Shown here piece after piece: positions 26,501 through 38,500 of a DNA stretch of 64,000 nucleotides. The notes beneath the pieces were generated by a model. It ran no database searches. It saw only the letters and a list, made by a program, of their open reading frames with translations, and was not told the DNA's origin. Position 1 is the stretch's first letter; every line of letters begins with the position of its first letter. The translations under genes were made by a program, and so were the position numbers. The stretch comes from Erythrocercus mccallii (lineage: Eukaryota; Chordata; Aves; Passeriformes; Dicruridae): positions 62,001 to 126,000 of the forward strand of contig VZRG01001626.1 of the NCBI GenBank assembly GCA_013397435.1, in the 5' to 3' direction.

Positions 26501-29500
26501 ACAGCTGGTTGTTGATTCCAGAGCACAAGAAATTGTATTTGTAAGATCATGAGGTGTCTAGGCATGAGTGCCTTTGTGTCATCTGACAGGTCTGAAAGCT
26601 CAGTGGAAACTAGTGAAACCTATTCAGCTCTAGTCAACATCTGACCCTTCAGGTACAGCCTCACAACACTCTTCCTTAATGTAACACAGTAGAAAAAATA
26701 ACCAATAGCCCTCCTCTTGTGAAAAATACCCTGGAATTGCAGTGGATGGTGGTTGCTTTGAGTTTTTTTCCCCAGCCTGCTTCTTAATTTTTACAAACCA
26801 TAATAAGTCCTAATTTCTTGCATTTCAGGTTGGGCCTAACTTGTAACTGGAAAAAGTAGGAAGAATTTTCTGAGTGCAAAAGACCCACAGGTGTTTCTTG
26901 GAATCTGTGCAAACTGTCTATTGGTTTTGATTTTCACTCTTCTCTTTCCACTCAAAGCATTACACAAACCAATGTTTCAAGGACCCAAATGTTTTTAGCA
27001 CTGTCCTCATCGGGGTACTTTGCATGGTCTGGGATTTCTCATATGGTCGCTGACAAACCTGAATTCAAGAGATTTTTCCATTCCAGCACTTAGTGAAGGT
27101 AGAGGTAGATAAAAGAACCACATTTTTCATGCACTTCTTTGGTTGAAATCAGTGAAGAAAATTACATGGTTGGTGATTTTCAGTTGGATGTTTGAAGGTT
27201 GACACACTTGGAAGCTGTGTCTTCCAAAGACAAGGCCTAAGAAGTTGTGTGCTACTGGCCTGACACAGAAACAGAAAATCATGGAATGGTTTGGGGTTTT
27301 TTTGGTAAGCATCATCTCATTCCAGCTCCTGCCATGGGCAGGGACACCTTCCATTATCCCAGGTTGCCCAGAGCACCATCCAACCTGGCCTTGGACACTG
27401 CCAGTTTTGGGGCATCCACAGCTGCTCTGGGAAACCTGAACCAGGGCTTCCCCCACCCTCACAGGGAACAATTTCTTCCTCATATCCAATCTAAACCTCC
27501 TCTCTGTCACTGTGAAGCCATTCCCTCTTGTCCTGTCGCTCCAAGCCCTTGTAAATCATCTCTCCTAGTCTCCTGAGTTAGTTGTGGTTGTTATGTGCAT
27601 TAATAAGGCAGCATGAATATCACAGTCCTGCTGTGTCGGAGTCCAGTCATTCCTGCTCCCTCATAGTCTCTTTATGTGTATATATGCATAATAAAGAATG
27701 GTGTGTTTTGATTCTGGTTAGTTCAGTGAGCTGCAAACAGTCTGGAAAGTAGTCTTTTTTTTTTCAAAGCAACTGTTTTTTTCTCTTCATGATAACTTTT
27801 GGAGGCCTCATCCTTGTCTGTGTAGTCAAAAGAAAAGCTAATGATCTCACATCTGAATGAACCTGAATGAAGATTTTAACGTATTTCTAAACTAGCCACA
27901 GTATTAATGTATTTTTTTCTGTTCACACGTGACATGGTCACCTTTATGTGTGAAGGCATTGTCCATCGTGCAAAGCCTCACAAATCCCCTTGGTAACTAT
28001 CGGCTATGTCACAAATACAAAAATGTCTATTCAGATTTTATTCTAAGAATAAGCATAATGAAACCTAAGTATCACTTTCAAATATTATTCTAAATTGCTG
28101 TAAATTATATTTAAGGGGAGAAAATTGTGGATTCCTAGGCTGTTATGCTTTATACCCTCTGTGGGTTGATATTTGAAGGTACTAATAGAAGAAATTATGT
28201 CAAGCTGTTATATTATTGTTTAATATTTTTATAGGATGCTAAAACTCTTCCTGGAAAAGTTAACTATCTTAGTGAAGGGTTCTTTGTGTGAGAAAAGGTC
28301 ACCTTGGCCCAAAAGTCAGTTGAGACGCAAGAGGTTGGTCTAGAATACCATAATTAAATAACAGAGAGCTAGATCTTCAGACATACTCTTGTTGTTGCCT
28401 TCTAGCAGCAAACTATTTAGGTCAAGCAAGCAATTTGTCACTGAAGAAGATTCTTTAGGGCTTCCTGAAGTTTAATCTTTGGAGGAAACAAATTTTTTTT
28501 TGAGCATTTCACCCCCCACCCCCACCCCTAAGTAAAATAGCTGAGTTTCCTGTTTCAGTGCTATTGCATAAATGTTTTCCTTTGAACTATAATTAAGCTC
28601 TCATATTTGACCAGTGTTTCACAGCTAGAACACTGTTCCCACCAGGCAGCAGCTGATGAGGCAGCAGCTGCAGGATGTGTTGTGCCAGATGTCACAGAAA
28701 AATGGTTGCAGCACAGAGTGAAAGTGCGTGCCCTTATTGTGCCTAGACACAATCAGGAATGTAGAGCCCATACAGAGAAAAGAGGAAACCTCATGTCTTT
28801 GTTTTGAGTCCTCAACACAGTCCACAAAATGCTGAGTTAGGATGCCTGGTAGGCAGTTCTACAGCACCCACACAGTTCAGGACTCTCCCACTGCACTGTC
28901 AAACCATCCCCATAGATAAGCAGGGCTAGAAGATGCAAGATCAGTAGAGTCCTGAACTGAAGCCTACCAAAACTCCCTGTTTCATGAGCTGAGGGCACAT
29001 GTCAGCCTGTAATCTGTAAGAGGATATTTTCTAGGGGGCTGCAAGCCCAGTCAGCCTAGCAGAGGAGAGCTGTGGATGGCTGGAAATGGGAGGGTGCATC
29101 ACGGATGTAAGACTGTAATGTTGTACTAGCTCTGACCTCTTCCTGAGCCATCTGCTCTTTGCCTCGGTCAGAGATGGGATCGTGGTTCTTAGGCAGCATT
29201 ACAGCTTAGCAACTGGACATGGCCCTCAGGGCTCTGTGATAATTGACAAGGTGGTGATTGGTCAAAGGGTGGACTCAGCGATCTTGGAGGTCTTTTCCAA
29301 CCTTAATGATTCTGTGGTTGAGGTTTGAGCTTATACAGATCTTATATTCTTACAGCTTTAACTTAGTTCATCTGGACTGGCTGGAATTCATCTGCCTTTG
29401 CTCCAATGATGTGGATGTTAAACTCTTAGCACGTGCTCAGGAGCACAGTGACCACCAGAAGTAACACTGTCATGTTACTCTTTAGTGCATATTTTAGTAC

Positions 29501-32500
29501 CTAGGTTCACATTTAATTCACTCTCATCCTGGAGAAAGGAAGGGAAGGAAAACCAAAAGAACAAAACAGGGGGTGACGTGTACAGTAACTGGCAGTATCT
29601 TTATTTTTATTTACTTTTAATTATTTGAAGAACCCTGGGTAGATGACTGGGCCAGGAACTGCTCACTAAACCTATGGGTTACTGGCTTGAACTCTTACCA
29701 CTCAAAACTTCCTATTTTCAATAGCAAGCAGGGTTTGTTATGAGTTTAACTCCTAAAAGAAATTTAGGAACTTTTGTATGTCTAAATAGTCCAACAAACA
29801 GGGCATTTTCCCATTGTCTCCATGTCCAGTGTAGCTTTTACACTGGTGAGATTGTTTGTTGCCAAGATAATTGCCAAAATTGCTAAAAGTTAAGAATTTC
29901 TGTGAAAAAAATCTGAGTCTATGAAGCCTTTCTCTCTTCAGGAGTGTGAAAAATGAGGTCCACTTTTAAATTTTAAGAAATAGGTTTAATAAAAAATTTT
30001 AAAAATAAGAGAATTAGGAGACACACAAAAAAATTTAAGCGAAGGATTAACGGTCGGGTGATTGGCATGTAGCCAAGAGCACAATTTGCTATTTCAGAGG
30101 CCTTCTTCAAATACCCTTTCTAACACTTTTCCACTAACTAGTTTCCATATTCCAGGAACTGTTTATCATGGATTCACCTTTCTAGAGCTTGTGTGTTTTC
30201 TGGCTGTGTCTTCTTTATCTTCTCCATCTTGGGCCTTGGTCCCTACTTTTCACAGACAGTCGGTGTTGATAGTTGGCATGTCAGCAGCAGGGTCTTCATC
30301 ATATGTTCACTGGATGTTATCCTGACCAAACAGACAGTTCAAGCATACCATATCCACTACTACCACTATGCTTAACTTTTACTAATAGCAGAACTAAAAA
30401 CTTATATCCTTACAACAAAGTTATTAATCATATAGCACACACCTTAATATTTGCGAAAAACCAACTTCATAATATGCATTTATAACAAAGAGGAATTGGC
30501 TTCTCAGATGAAGATTGAGAATCTTAATCTGTTATTGTTTCCTCCATTGTTTAAGGGGGCTGATTTAGTTTTTTGGGATTTTTTGGTATCCTTTCATCCC
30601 TCTAGAGTTTTAAATAGACCAGCACCTTTCATAAATTGACTGAGACACTGATAATCCAGACAAGTTCCTAGGTGAATAGACAACTCACTTTGGGAAATGA
30701 TTTAACCTGGAATTTCATCTGAGAGATCATCATCTGAAATTATTTTTGGGACCATTGGCCTGGCATCATGCAGAAGTTTGTATGCTTCAGCCTCTGATGC
30801 TTCTTACTGAAAAAAACACTTAGAATTTAATAGGAAAATGTTCTTACTAAGGAGAAAGAAGAAAAGTTTTGTCATTGCCTTTTATCTTAGGTTGTCCTGC
30901 TGATGTGTAACACTTCTGTTTAGAACTTGGAACATTTTCATCCAGCTCATGCTGAATCCCACTTGCAAAGTGGTGAAAAATCCTGGCCCAAGAAGTCTAA
31001 AAGGAAAAGTACTAAAAATCCCAATGAAAATGAATAGTCAGGAGCTTTTTTGCTGACAATATCTCACTCCACTTAGTGCTATACTATCCAGTTTTTCACT
31101 GGACAACAGCTCAGTGTTACACAAAGCTAATCCACTTTGTCAGCAGAGCAGCTGATGAAAATCTGATTTAAGCCAGGAAGTGTAAATTTCATTCTCTTTT
31201 GGCCTGGCAGAGCTATACCAAATGCAAGTTCTCTTTGCACAAGGCAACAGTCAATTTGAGGTAAATTTGATGTAAACTAGATTTTAAGGGAGTAGTTCTC
31301 ACCTAATTCAGACGGTGGCAGCCAGTGAGATTATACTGGAAGCAAAAATGTTTCCATTCTGCCTTTTAGTAGGTAAGGAATTTGAACTTCAAACCAGTCT
31401 CTGGCTGTTCCTTGGTCCTACAGAATCACTTTGAACTTGAGTGTACCAGTTTTAAATGACCAAGAGAAATTATCTCATTCTCTGTTTAAAATCCTCATGC
31501 ATCAAACCTGAACCTTTTATTTGAATTATAAAGTATTTACAGCCATCTTATCCACTCTTGAGGTAAGGTTTAAATGGTGAGGGTGGTCTGCATTCTTTCT
31601 GCAAAGGTGTCGTAATGTTTTATTTAGGAAAATTATATATATTAATTCCAGTTTGAATTTGTATTGGTTTTCTGTTTTCTGTTGGTTTTCACCATACCCT
31701 TTTTTTTTCCATTAGGAAAGCATAGCCTACTATCAGTATCTAGACGTTCTTTGTAATCTGTCACAAATAATTTGTGGTTTTTTTAGACAAGTATTTAGAT
31801 GGCTAACATAGTCCTTCCTCCTTTTCTGCTCCCAAATGATTCTTGTGTTTTGGAAATACTTTGCAATTCATCTTTATAATTTTGAAGTAGGAATGGCTGA
31901 TTTGGATTTACTACTTCAGTGACTGTTTCCAGAAGAAACATAACTGCTTAATATTCTCTTCTTTTTCATTCAAAGTTCATCTTAGCTGTCTTAAACAGAA
32001 TGTCATGCTGGGAGGCTCAGTGATTCCCAGCTGTACCCCCTAACATCTTGAATTTTAAGACATGAACGAGATGTTATGCTCATTACATGGATCCATAGAA
32101 AAGACAGAAATAAATCAAAATTTTCCCTCCAAAGCATTACATCTGTGGAACACCTTCCTCTTTTGTTTTGAAATTAGAGTGGCATTATAAAGGAGTAATT
32201 TCCCCTTCTAATCCTTGTCATCTAATAATCTCCTTGGTTTCTACCAGTCAGGGCAGGAGAGGATCCTCCATTAAATTTACAGAGAAGTGGATATGGAAGT
32301 TGTTGGTTTTTAAATATCACTGAAATGGTTGGGCTCAAGGATCTTAAGGGCCTCTTCTACCCTGAGGAGTTCTGTAAACTCTTCATCTGACTTAGATTTT
32401 TTTTCTCTTGATGCAGCTGTGATCTGTGGCTTTGCTAGTGTTCCCTTTTGCTGATAGCAGCAAACAAAAGCAGGCGTGACGCAGGTCACGGGTATCTCGC

Positions 32501-35500
32501 TGTGCTCGGGCTGAACACAGAGGATATGGGACAGAGTTCACAGGTGCCTGAGCTAGGCTGGACAGAGAGAAGGGCTCAGTGTCGAACAGGAACCTTGTGT
32601 TGGGGATGAGGAGCTGCCCTGGTGTCCTGCTGGTTTCAACATATTGTCCCATGCCCCACAGTGGCTCTAACTCTGGAGATTGTCAAAGCAGGCTCAGCTG
32701 TCTGCACAGGACTAGGTGGGTTAAATTTGTCACCTGCACTGTCTCATCAATTAATTTTCATTTAACCTGCCCTTCAACTTGGCTAAGGCTCTTTTCTGAA
32801 GTCACTTGTCTAGCCTGGTCGGAAGTGCACGGTTCTTATTCCACAATGAGGTCAAAAGTCAAGGTCTTGCTTTACTGATTGGTGCTGGAAGCTGCTGGAG
32901 AGTGAGAGCAAATGAAATGTGAGAAGCCCGTGATCGCTGTTTGTACTTCCTAATAGATGTGGAATTGTGTACCTTTGCAAAAACATGCCAGAAGTCCCAC
33001 TAGCATATGCAAAATAAAATACTTCCCATTTATAAAAGATGGAAAAATGAATAGCAATGGAGAAATAAGCACTGATACATGTTAAATATGTAAAGTCTTT
33101 TCATGCAACCAAAGAAATAAAAGTTAACTAGAAATAAGTCACAGTGCTTAACAATCTTTTTATGAACCTTTGTCCCAGCAGTGTTACAGGGAGCGTTTAT
33201 CTATGCATGTCCCAAATTTAATTTTTAATCACATTTTGTAATTAAAAGCCATTCTTGCCAAGAAAGGAAAAAGAGAACAACAAAAAGAGAACAACTTTGA
33301 AGTTTGACTTGCTAGCAGTTTCAAAAGTATTTTTAATAGAAAGCCAAATGTGTTTGAAAGGACATATTGTCCAGCATATTAAGGAACTGTCCCATTTTGT
33401 ATCTTTTTTTTGCACAGAATGTTTGAATAATCAAATGTGCAGTTAAGAGCTGCTTGTGAATCAGTTTAGTGTAAGCCAAGCATGATGGTGAGACCTGTGG
33501 CACTCTAAGGAGCCAAATGAGTTCCCCTTTATTTTTCTCTTCTTTGTGTTCTTTCTACCACTCAACTTCTGTGGCAAATGAGATGAATGTTCTAGAGAAA
33601 ATATCATCCTTTGTATTTCATGCTAAAAAATTCTTATGGGGAATGCAGAAAATACAATATATGAGGATACAACTGAGAAATAATCGTAATTCATAATATT
33701 TATCATAATATTTAGCACATTATATGGTAAATTGTTTTTGGCAAATGTAGCAAAGCTCTTGATATAGAGGATCATCAATGCCAAAATAAAGCATCTAGTT
33801 TCTTTGGAAGTTTTCAGCTGAGATTTTTCAAGAGTCCTATTTTTTAGTCACGATAGAGCGGTTAGATTGGCACTTCCAACTAACACAGTGGAAGCCACTT
33901 TCCCACAAGCCGTGTAGCACTGCTGCAGATTTAAAGCAGATAAAAGCAATTAACTTTCTCAGCAAACCAGTTATATCTGTATCTACATCTCTGTCTATAC
34001 CTATCTACGTGAAAATAAGAGGTTCCATGAAATGGTTCACATTGCATTAACTTTCTCTCAGTATGTTCTATACCAGCCTTAAGCTTTGTGGAACAGGTCA
34101 CAGTCTAAATGGCTTTAATTCTGTCCCAGTTCTGCAGTGCTAAAAGCAACGGGCCATGGCAGGGGTCACACGGTCCTAACTATAGAGAGTGCTGTCTGCC
34201 CTGCCTGTGATAAGGGTTAAATCTATTATGGCCAATGAAGTTACACAGTCAAATGCAATCAAAATCAGGCTGTGCAGCCAGCATTAGGCAGCGATCAGGA
34301 CAGAGCTCATGGAGAGTCGTTGTCACCTCCATGAAACTCACACAGGCCATTGGGTGCCCATGCTGTTGACCTGAGGGGCTCAAGGCTTCTGTTTCCAGAA
34401 GTGAAACATCATAGAAGATTAAGAGGATTGGGATTTAATTGAAAGCATTGACAACTTTTTTAGACTACGTTGCAGCAATTTTGCAGTGGACACTGTTAGT
34501 GAACGTTTGAACCTTTAAGTGTGGGCTCAAGGGAATTGTGCATTTTCTTTGCATCAGAATAACATAAGCTCAGTTTAAAAAAGGGTAGCTGCAAGATTTA
34601 AAGGTGATTAAGAAATACTTGGGTGTTTGGAATGTCTTAACTAGCAGTTTAACTTACATCTGCCCCCAAAAATTAAGAGAGTTCCAACTGAAATATAAGA
34701 AGAAGCAAATAACAGTGGCAGAGTTGTAAAGGAAGAACATCTCTGAGTGTCAGAAAGTATCTAATTTTTTATTTTCTTTTTTCCCTTGGGATTTGTGACT
34801 GTTTATATCCCGCCTCTCCACCACAGCCCCATTTCTCTCACCTACCTGTGATTCCCACCATTCTACCAAGTCTCCAGGTTCTGTTCTCATCCCCATTCCT
34901 TTTATATTCTCTCCCCTTTAGCTATCACCAACGTTCCTGCTCTCCCAAGTTTTCCAACAAGCCTGGGGAAGCTGCAACATGATACATGGCCAGCCAGCAG
35001 GCCAAATTTCACAGATCCTTACCTTTCATGGGATCGTTAATCTAGGGTAATCTGCCTTCCATGGCAGAGCCGTCATTTTTTCAGGAACAAGCAGGATCTG
35101 AGAGCTCTCTTGCTCTTTCAAATTCCTTGACGTTGATAAAATAGTCGCAAACCAGAATGACAAAACAGCAGCATAATCATGTGGTTCTCATTCCCTGTGG
35201 AAATGGAGCCTAGCAGGAGAAACCTTCCCTGAGGCCTGATGGTCATGTCACACAGGTGTCTTTTTTGTTTGTTTTGTTGTTCAACAGTTTGACATTGACA
35301 AGGAGGCTGGAGAGAGGCAGATTTACCATCGGTACTGTATGGAACGGGCGTCTGTGCATTGTGCCCACGTGTTCACCACAGTCTCCCAAATCACAGCTAC
35401 AGAAGCAGAACATATGCTTAAAAAAAGCCCTGGTAAGACCTGATTTTTTTTTTTGATTTTTTTTTTGATTTCCTCCAAATGCCTGCATTTCCTTAGACTG

Positions 35501-38500
35501 AATGAACATAATAGAGACAGGTATGCAAATATGAAGAGAAAGAACACAGGCACAGGTGTGTCTGGCCATGCTACAGTGATTAACCAATTTTCCATGGATG
35601 TTAGGCTTTTTTTGCCAGGACTCCTCAACTTCAGGAATTTTGTCTGTGGCAGAGTTTCCATGCTTTTAGAACTGAACCATAATAAGCTTCATATAGATAA
35701 AATATTTTCTATTAGGCCAACAAGTAGAGTTTGAAAACTAGTTGTGTGCCCAATAATTTGTCTGGTTTTCCCCTTGATATTAGTTACATAAAATATGGAG
35801 CTTAGAAACCTTGTCCTGTTCCTTGCATGGATTTTGAGTAAGGTCATGATCCCAGTTTGATGTGTCATCAAATTTCTCTTTAAATCATCTCAGTGCTTTA
35901 TAGGGATAAGCCCCAATACTCCATCTGCAGGTAAGCAGCATGAGGGGAAAACTGCACAACAGTTTTGGAGACTATTTAGTGGGTGTGGTTGTATTTTGGT
36001 TATTTTAAATATAACCGTGCTCAAGTTTTGTTGGTTTTTTTAGGGGTTTTTGGGATTGTTTTGGTTTTGTGGTTTTTTATTTGGGGGGTTTTTGTTTGGT
36101 TGGTTTTTGGTTTTGTTTGTTTGGGGTTTTTTTTTGCTTATTCTTTGTAGAGTTATTGGTTGTTTTGCAGAGCTAATTTTATTTTGGGATTGTTATCCTG
36201 GTTAACTTCAATACTTCAAGCCACATTGTGGCTCCTGAACCTGAACAAAAGGGCTGTCCGTGGAATCCTTTGCCTCATTCCTGGCTAGCTGTCAATAGGA
36301 TGGTGGACTTAGATTATCTTTTTCATTTTATTTTAAGCACAAAACCCATGTCTTAAAAGACTCTGAAGTTCAGTCATTTCAACTGGGATATTTCTGAAAG
36401 GTCTTGATTTTTACAATGTGCAGACCAATCTGAAAATCAGACATTTGAAGCTTTTTTATATAGGGATGAGGCTTCTCCCCACCATGGCTAACACTGAAAA
36501 TCATAGTCTGTGTTTTGGGGTTTTAGGAGACTGAAATTATTCTGAATCCAGTTTAATTTGGGGAAGAAAATCTCCAGACTGCCCACAGATAAAACATCAG
36601 TTGAAGCTGAGGAGAATTCCAGGCACAGAGATTCACAGGCCTACGCTTTTTTGTGATTATTCTTGCAACTTTGAAGAAACCAAGTAAATATTCTTAATGT
36701 TTGGGTTAAAAAACTACAGACACGTGTCATGCTTCATGTTGACAGAGCAGGAAAGAGATTCAGTAGGAATTGTCACCCCAAATCCTAAGAGATGACTTAA
36801 AGTGGAAAGTATATTCTGATGGGAATAAGTACTTTAATAGTTTCTCTGAATCCAGGACCACAAATAAACTGCGGAGGAACCTATTCTCACACTATTTATT
36901 CTCTCTGATGTTGTGAAAGCTGCATAGATATTGATTTTTTGGAAAGTCCAGCAATCCTTCAGTATGTCATTGAGCTTGAATTCTGCAAAGGAATGTGTAC
37001 ATTTCTCCATCCACTTTTAAAATAAACCTTTAAAAGGAGGATGCTGATTAACTTTTATTGCACAATTAACTTTTATTTTACATTTATTGAGACATAAATT
37101 TTGTAACCAAGTTATTAGGTAAAAATAACTCAGAAATGTGCTAAATTGAGCTGCCGCTGCTACTCCTCTTTAACATCAAACTTGGATTATAATTTAAATT
37201 ATAAATCTCATCACTTGGAAAAGTCCCTTTAAAATTTAATAAACCTGATTACATAGAAAACTTTTGCAGCAGGACAAAGGCCAATTTGCCAGCCTAAACC
37301 TGGCAGAATGATTGCTTGCATTATGCTGATCCCACTTGCTACACTTGTTATGTGATCAGCAATTTATCAAACCGTATTTGTTGAAAGCTTGAGTATCTTT
37401 GACATATCCAGCAAGAATCTGTCTGTGATCATAAGTTATATCCTTGTGATTTGAAAACTGATGTTATGGGATTTCTAATGTTTTCACTCAGATATGGAAC
37501 ATATTTCTCATGAGCAGTAGAGAAGGCTTTGAATCAAAATTCCAAGAGACGCAGGTATCAGCTGAGTTCTAGATCTAGGCTTCTTATCTGTATCTATTTG
37601 ATCAAAATCAAAGATGGAAACTCTGGAAAAGTACAAATCAACGCTTAATGTTAGTGATCTATTGAGAGAAAACTTCATCCTGTGCTAATATTACTTAAAT
37701 CAATGCCAGTTTCTTTCCTATAAATACAGAAGTCAAAACATTCTGATTTTACCTACTTGGGATAATTTTTCAAACAAGAATATTGTTAATTTGTTAAACA
37801 ACATCAACAAAAACCAACCAAAAAAACCCAAACCCAAACCAGTTAGCATAGGGACCAAGCTCTCTCTCATCACTTCATCCCCCACACATGTTCAAAATAT
37901 TCCTGCATGTTGAGCAGAAATAGTGACCTGGGTTCTTTGGGCCACCACATCTGTCATGCATCTCAAAGCCTTAAACAAGAGATGGATGGAGCCCAAATCC
38001 TCATGAAAGGGTAAATGAAGCTGCAGTTAAACCAAAGGACATGGCAGTAGGTTATACACAGGCTGCTGCTGGTGGGTGAGATTCTCCAAAACTCCCTGAT
38101 AAATGGATGTGAGAGTGGAAGGAAGCTGGCCAGAAATACCTGGGGAAGGGATTCTTCCTGTGTTGGGAAGACTTTGAGATGGTTGGAGTCCCAAAGCTCT
38201 GTCCTGCATGAGCCAGTTTGCCACGCAGAACAAGAAACAGATCAGAGAAAGGAGAAGGTGTGTTGTTGGTAAAGACAATGGAGGATGTTTCTGCTCTGTT
38301 GCCTCACCCCAGAGGTCTTTGTTCAGAAAATTCTTAAGAATTTTACCTTCTACCTGGGTAGAAGCTAAAAGCACAGGTTTTCTCCTCAGGTCCGCCAAGA
38401 CTGTTTTGTCATTGAAAACCAAATCTTAAGTACCTAACAAGTAAAGATTTCCTGGTCTTTAGTTTCAAAAGTGGTGCTCCAGAAACAGATCCATCAAGAC

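Larger units (their letters stand above)
26372..35287 (+). other. GYS2: GYS2 intron 4
   Basis: At 8.9 kb this is the longest intron. It holds a minus CR1 (27277-27570), a C-rich tract (28510-28529), a plus CR1 tail (29215-29317), a candidate solo LTR (29945-30487) and a degenerate CR1-like scrap (32322-32377). The rest shows nothing recognisable. Confidence 0.75.

Noticed and set aside
27127..27576. Overlapping ORFs of 109-127 codons in GYS2 intron 4
   Set aside because: They are both-strand translations of the CR1 copy at 27277-27570.
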